In this document: positions 1-11,659 of the stretch, piece by piece
Position numbering within the stretch: the first letter of the stretch is position 1
Layout of the letters: each line of letters opens with the position of its first letter
Assembly: GCA_016630905.1 (NCBI GenBank)
Contig: WBMQ01000002.1
Span: forward strand, 248,001 to 312,000
Direction: 5' to 3'
DNA: 64,000 nt
Origin: Capillidium heterosporum
Taxonomy: Eukaryota > Entomophthoromycota > Entomophthoromycetes > Entomophthorales > Capillidiaceae
Notes under the pieces: model-generated
Told to the model about the DNA's origin: nothing
The model's database searches: none
What the model saw: the letters and a program-made list of their open reading frames with translations, nothing else
Position numbers and translations under genes: made by a program

Positions 1-3000
1 TTTAATTCGGAATGAAGTACCCAGGGCTTATCAAATTTAGGTTTCTGTAGAACTCTATCGTTTGTATTTCCTTGAAGAATAAACCTACTTACCAAATAAG
101 AAGCTTAATGTCAATTAGTGACTAATTTGGACTACCGTTATTCCACATCAGCCTGTAACTCCGCTCGTACTAAACTTTCCGTTAGTCAGCAGCGGATTAT
201 GACAAAAGGAGTTTTCGTCAAAGTAACAACTTGTATGAGGTTCGCCATCACTTGAAAATGTTATTTAGCTAATTGGGATGGGCAGATCGTGACCTGGATT
301 TGGATGTCATCTAATATACCTAGTTTTTTTATGAACATTAGGTATCTCTATTAATACCTACCGGAGGGCGGAGAACTTGTTAAATACATCTACACTCCAT
401 TTTTTCATAGAAGACGCCTCTTCAATGCGATTGAATTCTAGGATATGTCATTTCAAAGTACATAAAAATAGAATTATTAAATCATTTTTGCAAGAGTCGC
501 ACGTATACGAAAAAATCTAGCACTATAAACCTTTCAAGCAATTAGGCTATGTTCTTTAAAGAATTCTAAATGCAATATTTGGAAATGTGAGATAAATGTG
601 TCGAACGCATGGTATAGGTCATATAGTAAAAATAGAAAATAGATGTATAATTAGAATGTCGTGTTGGTTATACATATGGATTGTCTATAGGAGGTAGTGA
701 GGCAATCAACGATGGTATTCTAGTTGGAGTCCATTCCTCCAGGCCTCTAGAAATATTGAAGTGACTTGGAGTGATAGGTACCAACTAGAGTAGTCTACGT
801 TTATGGTGAAAATTATATGGCAGCTAAATTTTAAAATCGTGATTTAGATATCATCTGTATGTTTTTATAATAAACCTTAGCGGATAAAGGATAATGGAGA
901 GGTACTTGCATCAGCGATTAATGTTTCATAGATGAATGCCTACACATTATAATTCGTAATCCAAAATATCTATGCTGTTTTATCTCGGCACTTTACCTTT
1001 TTAAATTGAGAAATCCTTTGGTTGAAGGTACTTTCCAATATTTTGAAACATCCGATATCGGATAAATGATATGGAGTTGATATCCATACTTTGAATGAAG
1101 CTGAAATCCAGCACCTATATCAAGAATAATTGTTGTGTCAAATCGTACATCATATAGTATTTGAATTCCATGACCACATCAGTAGTCTGTTAAATTCCAT
1201 TAAAGCAAGGGACTATAGTTATAGGTGTTGAAAAGCCCCATCTACTAAGCTTCTTTTCAAGCTTAGGTTAGTAGCAAAATATACCTTTATATTTTGGAAC
1301 TTATAGTAAAACTCTGCCGATAGATAAGGATGGAACAGTGATTCTCGACATTGTATGAAGACAAATTCATTTAGAGTATTAGCATGTTTTAATATGGATC
1401 ATTTAAAATGTTGTGCCCATACATAGGAACAGAAGACCACTGTATAGGGAGCGTATCACTTTGTATCTGATTTTTAACATGATGGTTCGAAATGGTTTCA
1501 GTTGTAGTATTGATGTAACTCTTTCCATAGGAAAGGGTACCTTCTACGATAGAAATCTAGTAATGTGACGCCCCAGAGGAAATGTATAGGAAGCTTATTT
1601 CAACTATTCAAGATCTACCCTCAATATAACTTGATGTATCATTATATCAAGCCTAGACATATGTTCCAATTCAACACACATTTAAAATGGCTCAAAATTC
1701 TTTAAATAGAATATATGTTTATTTATAAGATCGAAAGATGCAGTCATACTAACACAGTCGCCGACCTTCTCTTTAAATGGTCTATACCTATAATTTTAAA
1801 TTATATAAGAGCCATTTCAAGCAAACTAAATTGAATTCTAGCTACGTTTTCATATCCACCTAATCAAAAATTCTAGATTTTATATCAATTTACTTAATTT
1901 CGAAATTAATTCCGATATCTTCAAAAACTAAGTTTTGTAATTTGATGCCTTTCCATAAACGATATTCAAGTATTGCACCATTATTATATCAAAAAACTTT
2001 AATATGTTTTTATGCTTATGTAAATGGGGTATATATATAGGTTTAAAGATCTTCCAAATGGAGGTAAATAATAGTGTCTATTAAAGCTATTGACAGCAAT
2101 AGTTACAAGTCGTTCTATAGAATTTCTGGCTGATGGTTCTTGGGAGCTTCATTTGTATTGCTTACAAAACAACAATAGTTTTAGACACTGCAGCTAAGAA
2201 TTCTTGAATAAACACTGCATATATATTTAAAATAGATTTGTAGCTTGGCGTTTATGTATGAGCACTAAATACTACAGTAGTTTTGATGAAGTTTTAGATT
2301 TTGAATCATAGTTATACTTTTGGTGCCTATTAATACATATATATTTAGTATCTTAATCGATGTCTCTTATCTGGAATAAGTATATTGTTTAATAAATGGA
2401 GATAGCATGTGTTGTTTTATTGTGATTTATTTTGACAGGCTAACTTCAAATTATATATATACGAGATTATTAAACTTTGATGTAATTTAGCTACATATTA
2501 TCCAATGCAGTAATTATAGATGTCAATAAGATGCTCATTTACTTTGAAATAGAAGTAGGATAGGAATTTGTCCATCGAAAGATTCTCAATGACGTTAATG
2601 AAATATACTTAAAGTACTTGCCTTTTAATAAAAACTGTAAATGTTATCAAGAGAATGTATGTACTTAATATTGAAGGATTATAATCTCTTACACTATGTT
2701 ACATATACTTCAATAAAGACGTCAAGTAGGGTACCTACCTGTCGCTGCAGAGATAGAAATATTTACGGAATAATCAACCTACATTTATATAAATGTCGTA
2801 TAAAGTGTCCACTAGTAGATAAAGCTATATGTGTATATGAAGAATCAATCAAATGGTATATCGTAATACAAATTCAATTTATAGATGTGGAACGATTTTT
2901 TATTAGATACTTCCAAGGAATAAATAACCAATATTTCAGAACATAGATTACAATATGACGTAAGTTTTCATAAGATTGATTCGCTATCTGCATAAATTTT

Positions 3001-3129
3001 TCTAGCTCTGATAACATCACTTTCGGCACAATGGTTACCAAGTCAAAAGCATCAAATCCAAACTCAACTACAAACAGAATTCAAAAATTTAGCCTTTTGT
3101 TTGAACTCAAGTGAAAGCTAAAAGTAGGG
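1..3129. other. AT-rich gene-free region
   Basis: No ORF here resembles a known family. The only ORF over 100 codons (2641-2946, +) has low-complexity hydrophobic composition, no recognisable motif, and lies in sequence with the same base composition as the surrounding spacer. I see no tRNA, tandem repeat or transposon ends. The last about 150 bases should hold the promoter of the Mdv1-like gene that follows. Confidence 0.6.
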
Positions 3130-5568
3130 ATGAGCCAACCCAAAACGCGACGGAAAGGTAGGCGGCATGGCAACGGAATTCCAGCCATCGGCGAACCAAC
3201 CTTGGAACCTGCACCGCCAACAACTTTAGAAAGCTCCTATTCGACTTTGCTAGCCCCACTCGAAGCCATAGGCCAACTACCTATGATGGACTTTGGGACG
3301 GCAATAAACAACATAAAGACGGCGACTACGGAGCTCGTTATGCACCCCATCAACTTTAGAGCCATTTTGATGGCATCGATCAGTCGAAGTATAGGATTCA
3401 AGAAGACCATAGCCGCTGGTGACGTTTCCAACTCCAATTCTCGAACCGTTAATTTAGATGAAAATCAACCCGAATCCAACCGATCAAGCCTATATCAGAA
3501 CTACCTACAGATTAAAAGTTCGACTTTGAACAGTGAAGATGAAGATTTAACGCCAACATATGGCTCTACCAAACTTTATATTGAGCTGGAGCATTCGGAT
3601 GGAGAGACAGAAAGCCACGAGATGGGTTCTGAAATTGGAGATAACCAAAAGGTTAAAGACCGAATAAACAAACTCAATTCAAAAAAGGAGAAGGTCAAAT
3701 ACAAACTGGTAAACTTGCAGCTTGAATTAGACAAACTTTTAGCCAAGAAAACTCAGCTTGAAACTAAACTAGCTGGTATCGACAGTTCAATTGAGAAATG
3801 CTTGAAAGAAATGGAAGCTCCGACATCTAAGCAAATAGAGCTTGACGAAGATAAACTACCACAGGAAAATTTAAAGTCCAGTGTAGTTTTCGAATCCAAC
3901 CCCAAATCTGACGGTGATGATGTAGTGGCAACTTTCAATGAGCTTTTAGATGCTGACAAAGTGAATGAAGAATTGAAATCGGAAATTCTCGAAACTAGCG
4001 TAGAAGTTGAAGCAAATTTCCAGGAGGCATCTGAAAATGTAACCAATCTTCAGGCAGAGCTTAAATCAACCCAGGCCCAAGTCACTCAGCCTAGCGAAGT
4101 TGAAAAGCGCGATGAGGTAGATAGGATAAATAACACTATCATGTTGAGTTCACCATTCCAGGTAATTATCCAACCATATTATTAGTGCTGTATAAATTTT
4201 AACAATTTTTTTTGCTTCTAGGATTGGCAAGCTCACGAAACCTGCGTCACATCCCTATTTCAGGATCCCAACGGACCACTTTTGGCGACCGCTGCCCTGG
4301 ATGGCACGATTAGATTATGGTCCGAGCCGGAGCTCAGCCCCAGCAAAGTTTACAGCTCACCATCCCAGTACAGACACTTTGAACTACAGGCCGCTTTAGA
4401 TCTCCATCAAGGTAACATTTGACCTTCTCAATTATCTTACCGTTTGGAAATTAGGCCCCGTCTACAGCGTTAAGATATTGGATGGTATACTAGTCTCGGC
4501 CGGCCAAGACGCCGTAGTTCGAGTTTGGAATTGCCGACACCTGCTGGATGCTGCTGAAGCCTTGGAAGAGGAACGTCAAGACGAAGACCCACTGTTCGGG
4601 CATGGGAACCGGTCGCCACTTTTATCACCTAGCTCCATCCCAACACCTCAATCCTCCCACTCACCACTAGGTTCGCGTAGGATCTCGGCCACCAACTCGT
4701 CAGCGTCGTTGGCCGTACCGCCGTCCGTCGACTTTCCCGCTCGCGCTTCTGACCTCATCCCTGCCTTCACCCTCAAAGGTCACCGCAGTTACGTCAAATG
4801 CCTCGACATGGATGACAAGTCCATCGTAAGTCTTAACTACTTGCGATTGTAGCTTAATTTAAAATTTTAGATCTCGGGATCCAACGATGGTACCATGCGC
4901 CAGTGGGATTTGGAGTCGGGTAAATTGGTCAACACCTTCGACCCGACTTGGACCAGCCACCATCCCAATTTAGCACTAGGCCGCAATCGTAGCTTGGAAG
5001 CTTTACAAGCCAAAGGTCTACAATATGAAGCGTTGGCATCGACAGTAGGTGCCTTACAGTTCTTTAAGCATGGTTTAGCTTCTGGTACCAGCGACGGCGT
5101 CGTTCGCATGTGGGATCTACGAACTGGTCAACCACATCGTCAATTGGCTGGCCATACAGCTCCTATAACAAGCTTGAGCTTCGATTTCCACCATCTTGTC
5201 TCGGCTTCGTTGGATAAGAGTGTCAAGGTACTTTTTTTATCAAGTACCAGTTTTAAGTTTTTTTATAGATTTGGGATCTTCGCGCTGGTAAAATTTTGGA
5301 GCAGCTCAAATTCGACGACTTGGTGAGTTCGGTACAGTTCGATAGCCATAGAATTTTAGCCGCTTGTAATCGTACCGCTGTCTCGGTAAATTTTTATAGT
5401 TAAATTCTCAAGGTGTTGATTTTTTATTTTATTTAGATGTACGATCGCACTACATTCCACACCAAACTCATCACTCCCAATTTGGCTAAAGTGTGGGCTC
5501 TGCACCTTGTTGATAATCGTATGCTGACTGGTGATGTATCTGGTGTGGTTCGGCTACATACCTTTTAG
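3130..5568 (+). CDS. MDV1: Mdv1/Caf4-like WD40 mitochondrial fission adaptor
   Basis: Six exons: 3130-4161, 4222-4411, 4455-4825, 4871-5227, 5269-5385 and 5437-5568, joined by GT-AG introns of 41-60 nt, giving 732 codons. The N-terminal part (about residues 1-130) is an extension with a predicted helical stretch. Residues about 175-235 are a Lys/Glu/Leu-rich coiled coil. WD40 repeats follow, with visible blades ending LWS, VWN, QWD, MWD and IWD and one GH-type start (LAGHTAPIT). A Ser/Pro-rich insert interrupts the propeller after the VWN blade. This order of extension, coiled coil and C-terminal propeller is that of fungal Mdv1/Caf4, which link Fis1 on the outer mitochondrial membrane to the dynamin Dnm1. 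The role is inferred from architecture; another coiled-coil WD40 protein is the main alternative. Confidence 0.8.
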
Positions 5569-6426
5569 ATGATATCAGTAAGTGGTTTGTAAAGATATAC
5601 GGAGTTTAAGATCAACTTGCTTGAGCTTCTAGGGTGAGTAAGGATACCTAATTTGGTAGTGGTAATTGGGTTGATAAAAGAGTATAAGCTGAAAGTATTG
5701 GATAACTAATAAAAGTTTTTATTTTGGTAAATTTGTTTGCGTACTCTCGATAGTAGATAAGCTAAAGTTCCTGGATAGATGTTTGATGTAGATTATTGTC
5801 TTTATTGTAATAGATCCTTTAAGTTATCAAATTTTGGTTTGGTTTTTACTACGTATGTAGGCTGATAGGTATGAAATTTCTTAAATAGACTTTAGTCAAG
5901 TTATAGTACTCTTTCTATTGGGCTTTCAAAATACTGTATTGTATATAGTATCTTGGCCATGGGAATTCCCATATTCGGATAGCATCTACCATGCACCTTA
6001 AAAGCTTCTGTACTGAATTTTAACACATCTAAATTATCAAAAACATTTAATACCATGAAATGCTTTTTGATTTTGAGATTTGTGACAATATGCTGAATTT
6101 GAATTATGCTAGGTAGCTGCTATACGCCTTTTGCTGTAGGAATACTTCGATTTGCTTAGCATGTAGCATTTTCTATTTGTCATCAACTGCATATGGAAAA
6201 ATCAAGGAGTTTCACCGTGCTAGTACGACTTAGGGCCAATTATCCTGCACTATAGTTCTGATTGAAAGATCGAGTTGAATCTCATCAAAATCAGTTTGAC
6301 GCTACCTTTGTTTTACAACCAGTACCCTCGAAAATAGCTTTGCTGGGTATTAGATATCAACCTTCCAGTATACAACTTCCTAACAACTATCTCTACTGAA
6401 GTTCAAAAGTTTCAGCTTTTCCAAAA
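5569..6426. other. spacer between Mdv1-like and ERT1-like genes
   Basis: AT-rich, no supported ORF. It should hold the 3' end of the WD40 gene (AATAAA-like sequence within about 150 nt of the stop) and the promoter of the Zn2Cys6 gene. Confidence 0.5.
6413..6420 (+). promoter_or_regulatory. CAGCTTTT initiator-like element
   Basis: The octamer CAGCTTTT lies 7 nt before the start codon of the ERT1-like gene. Near-identical octamers occur upstream of several other genes in this window, so it may mark a transcription start region. Inference from recurrence only. Confidence 0.35.
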
Positions 6427-8412
6427 ATGAATAACGAAAACGACATTACCGACGACCCTCACCAAATTTCCAATGACCTGGAACATGACCCTTCCAACTC
6501 TATGCAACCTATCCAACCCAACAACTCACCCTTGCTTGCAACTGCGTTCCCACCGTTTAACGCCCAAAATTTTGCCACTGCCGAGCAGTTCGCCAAAAGT
6601 TTCGGTCTACTGCAGGGCTACAGCTACATGCCTAAGCTACCTCTTATGCGACTGAACCCGGGGCAGAGCTTACAGAACCATCAGCAGTTCAACACTATGG
6701 ACCAATACTTGGACCCCAACATTGGGAACAGCAACCAACTCTTCAGCAACTACATGAATTTCGATTCAGTAAATTTTTCGGAAGTTAACGGGAGTACCCA
6801 AGATGGTAACGGAGAACAATTGGGCAACGATACGAACGACAGTTCAAAGCACGACGAAAGTACTACTAAGAATGACGAGGAAGTCTCTGATTCCAAGGAG
6901 AAGAAGGAAAAGAAGGGTAAGAAGAAGAAGGTCCCTATAGGTAACTTTTTATTTTCAAATTACTTTTACTTATTTTATTGAAGCATGTATATACTGTCAT
7001 CGCTCGCATATGACTTGCGACGTAGGTTAGTACTTTTCTGGGAGCTTGTTTTTATTCCTTATATTCAATTTTATCCTTAGGGCGCCCTTGTAAACGTTGT
7101 ATAATCCGTAACATAGGGCATCTCTGCCAGGATCGAGATATAAAGAAGTCCAGCTCTCAAAAGAATAGCAATCAGTCCCTAGGCCCAAGTTTAAACAACA
7201 GCCCTGGCAACATAAATACCGAGACTGGTAGTCCTAGCCTCGCCGGTAAGTTATAGTAGCAAACATGCACCACTAATTACCTTTATTTTGTAGCACCAAA
7301 TACTACTCCAAAACCGCAGCCATTACCACTACCTACCTATCCAATAGCATTCGCTAGCGAGCATATGGATAACGAGTACAAAGTTATCAGGTATTTCATA
7401 TATTTGTAACAATGCATATACTTACTTTATATGTAACAGCGATTTTATGAAGAATTTGCAAACTTCCCACGACGAAAGCCACTTCCTGCCCAGAAATCGT
7501 ACCGAATCCTTCCTCCTAACTGCAGCCGATCCAAGCGACGGGACCAGCCAAGAGAGGTTGAAACAGATTATTGATGCCAAGTACCAAGCCGGTCTACTTA
7601 AACCTTACGACTATGTCAACGGATACTCACGGCTACAAAAGTACATGGATACCAAGTAAGCTATTGTATTCCGATCTATGGTTAAAATTTTTATCTACAA
7701 TTTGAAGCATGTCCCCTATGTCCCGACAACGTATCTTGAACGTGATATCTACCTTCCGACCGACGTTCCATGCCATTGCCCGTAGCTTGACCGATGTAGA
7801 TCTCCTACTGGTTGAGGAAGGGTTCGAAAGGCTTTTACTGGTAAGTTATTGGCTGCTTTTTAAGACACTAAAGTGAGATAGGACTATGACCGTGTCTTCA
7901 GTGCTATGGGAGTCCCAGCCTGCCTGTGGCGTAGGACTGGAGAAGTTTTCAGGGGCAACAAGGAGTTCGCTCATCTCATCGGCATCCCGTTCGACCAGTT
8001 AAAAGAGGTAAAATTTAGCCAACAATTAGTTTACCTAAGTATTCTATCTTTCTCTCTACTAGGGCCGAGTATGTATCTACGAGGTAAGCACCCTATCTTT
8101 TGAATTAAACTCATCAATAACTTAGCTGATGACCGAAGATTCAGCAGTAAGCTACTGGGATGTAAGTCTTTCTACCTTCTACCATGTTAAATTTTGTTTT
8201 AGAAGTATGGCAACATCGCCTTTGACCCTGGCCAAAAGGCTATGCTGTCATCCTGCTCTTTGAAGAACCGTAGGAGTCAAACTGACTTACACCCCATCGC
8301 CTGCTGCTTCTCTTTCACGATACGGAGAGACAAGTACAATATCCCTATCGCTATAGTGGGGAATTTTTTGCCTATCCACCCCACCCATACGACTACTGGG
8401 TACACCAGTTAA
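6427..8412 (+). CDS. ERT1/AcuK-type Zn2Cys6 transcription factor with PAS domain
   Basis: At least ten exons separated by short introns; the first junctions are 6940/6984, 7025/7081 and 7245/7294. An acidic, Asn/Ser-rich N-terminus of about 150 residues leads into a Lys-rich stretch and a Zn2Cys6 binuclear cluster split over exons 2 and 3, with spacing C-X2-C-X6-C-X5-C-X2-C-X8-C (ACIYCHRSHMTC, then RPCKRCIIRNIGHLC). A linker follows, then a block (KPYDYVNGYSRLQKYM) and a C-terminal PAS-like domain (MGVPACLWRRTGEVFRGNKE). The cluster and the PAS region match the fungal ERT1/AcuK/AcuM/Rds2 group, which regulates gluconeogenic and non-fermentable carbon genes. The final residues (GYTS) end at a TAA. 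Target genes cannot be read from the sequence. Confidence 0.85.
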
Positions 8413-8904
8413 AAATTATTCATGTCATATGTAACTAAGGTATCCATCTACGTACCTCCAAATTGTCTTAGTTGGAAATAAGGTACCCAGCCTTCTAGAT
8501 TTAGAGTGAGTTAGTACCGCAAATATCGGTAGTTGGAGAGTGGTAACGCACTTGCAAGATACCGCATTAATAAAATTTAGGTTTAGATGGGTTTGTTCGA
8601 GGCTGTTGTTTAGAACTAAAAGCTTAGAGTAGTTTACTCTATTAGAAATCGATTGTTATCAACGTTATAAAAGTAAATTGGATTTAAATGCCCAAGTATA
8701 CGCTATATTACAAGGATTTACTTTAATTTCACATCATCGTCTATCATATCTATACTATTTTAACTTTACAAATTCCTATGCCTTAGACTTGGAAATCAAG
8801 TTTAAATAAACACAGTATTAATCCTACAAACTAGATACTATAGGCTTCAAATTACAATAGCATAGGCCTTAAGTTTAAGTCAATACATCTTTTGTTACAT
8901 ATTT
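8413..8904. other. spacer before receptor duplication
   Basis: AT-rich, no coding signal. It lies between the Zn2Cys6 gene and the first sequence shared by the two receptor-bearing duplicate units. Confidence 0.5.
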
Positions 8905-10083
8905 TATCAAGCTTTCAATTAGAGCAGGAACAAATCCCTTTAAATGGATAGGTTTTTCCTTGAAGGCCCTAAGGAGTACTTGTAATCAGTTATCTTTCAT
9001 ATTCAATTCTAGGTGTATACACTCTATGAGGAATATAAGAGTTGCACTGTTGGTCTATTTGGATAGTAAATCTTATATTCCAAGTATAGTAAAATTCAAT
9101 CGTTGTTAATCTTTATCAAAAATATAGTTTAGTGTAGAAAGGCATATATAACTTGAGGGCCACACCCATCTAAGTTTAAGTTGGAATAAAGCAGTCTATG
9201 TGATGAACCTGCAACTTAAAATAAGGCTCTAAGCATATATCAACTTTATTTAGACAATAATACCAGCCTAATCCTTTTGAATCAAATATTTGCCAGTAGT
9301 AGTCGCGTTCTATTTCACAAAGGGATACTGATTTTAACAGCAAAAAAGTGGCATACATTTTTAAAATGTCGTGATACTGCTTTCAGTATCCACAATCTAG
9401 AATTGTAGAGCTGTAGTTGATTGTCATAAAGACATCGACCCAGTAAATGCATATTTATTTTGTATTAAAAATAAAGCTTTTAAGAATGGAAATATCAGGT
9501 TAAACTCAAAGCTTCTCAGTGCAAGAAATCCTCAATCCGGAGCAAGGCCCAAAAAGTTAATTTACCAAAGTTAAAAAGAAAGTGTCAGATCCATATGTGA
9601 TCTAAAAATGGCCTCATGCCCAGCAATCAGCAAGGAGTTTCCTACTTATATTGAATGACCAGTACTAAACCAACTTCGAAGCTCTATAATTTGTTGGTTA
9701 GAAGCCATGATCCCAGTCCAGCTTTTAAAACCTTGACCTAATGCAAAAATTTAAGCAAACCGTCCGAAGCGGAATTTATTAGTTTACTTTCTTTAAGTCC
9801 TATAGTTGACTGTCCCAGTATAGTAGCAGGTGCTATATAGAAGCTTGGGATGAGGAGTTTGAAAATCAGCAAAGTATAGGTATAAAAGTAGGATGGGTTC
9901 ACATGATAGACTCGATTGGACCAAAACTTTAAGGCTCAGACGAACTTATTATCGAGGCTGGAAATAATATTGACAAAAGAGGGATTAGTCCTAGCCTCTA
10001 ACTTGAATCGCCCTTAATAATTTAGTAATGAAGGTATAATATGGTAATTTCTTCAATAAGCAGTAGCCTACCTGACCTAAAAT

Positions 10084-10117
10084 GCTATATAGTCCCTCAG
10101 CATGCTTTTCAACTTTT
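10084..10117 (+). promoter_or_regulatory. TATA box and CAACTTTT element of receptor 1
   Basis: GCTATATAG at 10084-10092 is followed by CAACTTTT at 10110-10117, 29 nt before the start codon. The TATA-to-octamer spacing of about 25 nt fits a TATA plus initiator core promoter. The other two receptor genes have the same arrangement. Confidence 0.5.
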
Positions 10118-10145
10118 ATAAATTTCGACAAACTTTGAAGCCAGT

Positions 10146-11522
10146 ATGGAGAACGATCCAAAGCCAGTTGCTTTCGCCGAAGATGGCGTATCCAAGGAAG
10201 AGAGTCAGAACCGAGACTTCATCTATAATGTCGTTACTGTGATCTTCAACTCTCTATCCATTATACTAGCCTTATCTGCCTTTTCAGCTGCTTTGTTCAT
10301 CCATGGCATCTCCAAAAACAAATCTTCCAATCGACGACGCCTTTCCTTCAGGTTGGTAATGGCTATTGCCTTCTCAGATGCTTGCTTCAGTGCCTCACAA
10401 ATCCATGGGCTCTTTCTAAAGGAAAATTTCCTATTCTGCACCTTTTCTACTTGGGCCTTTTTGTTCTTTCTACTGCTATCCCAGTTTCTCACCTCCTGTA
10501 TCGCTTTGAATTTATTCTTAGTCCTAGTGATGGAAAAAACTTTACCTGGGTACATCGAGTACATCTACTTTGGAGGATCCATCTCAACTGCCTTCATCAT
10601 AACTATTCTGCCAGTCATATTCGGTAAAGTAGGGTACGACACCAATGCCGTATCCTGCTGGTTTATCGACGAGAAAAATATCAATACCATGGTCTGGGAG
10701 ATCTGTTCCTTGTATATTTGGGCTTTTCTGTCCTGTATCTTGTGCTTCGCAACCGTAGCCTTCATTGTCTACAAGCTGAGGACGCGGTTCTCCATCAACC
10801 CAAATAGAAGTTCACGACGGTCCTTGGATCAACTAACATCTGATACGGCTAAGCTGCAAAAACAACTGATCGGCCGCACTGTAGGGCGCATTGCCTTGTA
10901 TCCACTGGTACCTTCCATATCTCTACTGTTCAACCTATCTAGCTTGATTTACCTGATCCTCAATCAGAGTAGTCCATTCTACTACCAGATTGCTGGTACC
11001 ATACTCTACTCCAGCCACGGCCTTGTAACTGCCATCCTATTTTTATTCGATCCCATCGTATCAGCTGCCATCACTTCACGCAAGTATCAACTCATAACCC
11101 AACACTTTCCTAGTTTGGCCAACACTAAAGAAGATACACCTAATCCTCAAACCATCTTCAACCGTGACTCTGGCGATGAAGCGGTCTTCATAACTTCCCT
11201 CACTTCAAATTCATCCTATGCTATCAGTCCTCTAAGGTATCCCATGTTCAGCTCCATCTGGTTCACTTACAAGTTCGTACTTACTGATATCCAGCGAAGT
11301 TCCCTCAAAAATGATGAGCAGAGTGCGTGCTCTTTGGGGGTTGAATACTTTATGGGCCAGGCCAGTGACATCGTCCTCCAACCTAACAAGAATGAAGGTA
11401 CGACCCAGGAAGTTGCGGTACATGGTAGTACTTTGTTTGTAGCGAACTTCTTTTTTCGAAGGTTGAGTGATGATGTAGCTATCCCTACCGAGCATATGAA
11501 TCGGTTTATGGGATCTTTATAA
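10146..11522 (+). CDS. seven-transmembrane receptor, paralogue 1
   Basis: Single exon, 458 codons. A short polar N-terminus has no signal peptide and carries the motif KPVAFAEDGVSKEE. Seven hydrophobic segments follow, near residues 27-53, 65-88, 95-122, 133-158, 180-207, 245-270 and 280-303. The loop after helix 1 is basic (SKNKSSNRRR). The segment before helix 6 reads RTVGRIALYPLVPSIS, the kind of RxALYP block seen in fungal cAMP-receptor-like and Git3-like receptors. A cytoplasmic tail of about 150 residues ends with a motif shared by all three paralogues (RRLSDDVAIPTEHM). A surface receptor acting through a heterotrimeric G protein is the likely role; the ligand is unknown. AATAAA lies at 11614-11619. 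Confidence 0.75.
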   Translation: MENDPKPVAFAEDGVSKEESQNRDFIYNVVTVIFNSLSIILALSAFSAALFIHGISKNKSSNRRRLSFRLVMAIAFSDACFSASQIHGLFLKENFLFCTFSTWAFLFFLLLSQFLTSCIALNLFLVLVMEKTLPGYIEYIYFGGSISTAFIITILPVIFGKVGYDTNAVSCWFIDEKNINTMVWEICSLYIWAFLSCILCFATVAFIVYKLRTRFSINPNRSSRRSLDQLTSDTAKLQKQLIGRTVGRIALYPLVPSISLLFNLSSLIYLILNQSSPFYYQIAGTILYSSHGLVTAILFLFDPIVSAAITSRKYQLITQHFPSLANTKEDTPNPQTIFNRDSGDEAVFITSLTSNSSYAISPLRYPMFSSIWFTYKFVLTDIQRSSLKNDEQSACSLGVEYFMGQASDIVLQPNKNEGTTQEVAVHGSTLFVANFFFRRLSDDVAIPTEHMNRFMGSL

Positions 11523-11613
11523 TATGCAAGCTTGAAAACCCACATCAGAGCCTAAAAATCAACCAGCTGTTCATACTTTGATAACCTAGTTCTAGGTATT
11601 CGGATCATTTCTT

Positions 11614-11619
11614 AATAAA
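11614..11619 (+). terminator. AATAAA polyadenylation signal of receptor 1
   Basis: AATAAA lies about 90 nt after the stop codon. The duplicate unit keeps the equivalent hexamer at 15352-15357. Confidence 0.45.
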
Positions 11620-11659
11620 GCATATATTTTTTGCATTTGTAGATATTGTAAATTTGTTG

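Noticed and set aside
1484-1500. GGTTCGAAAT-like sequence resembling a tRNA B box
   Set aside because: No matching A box, acceptor stem or cloverleaf around it; similar hits near 11848 and 15281 also fail.
2641-2946. 101-codon plus-strand ORF before the Mdv1-like gene
   Set aside because: Low-complexity Ile/Tyr/Lys composition, no motif, same base composition as spacer; probably chance.
10223-10765. Minus-strand ORFs opposite receptor 1 (and similar ones opposite receptors 2 and 3)
   Set aside because: Mirror frames of strongly conserved coding sequence; they recur in each paralogue only because the sense strand is conserved.
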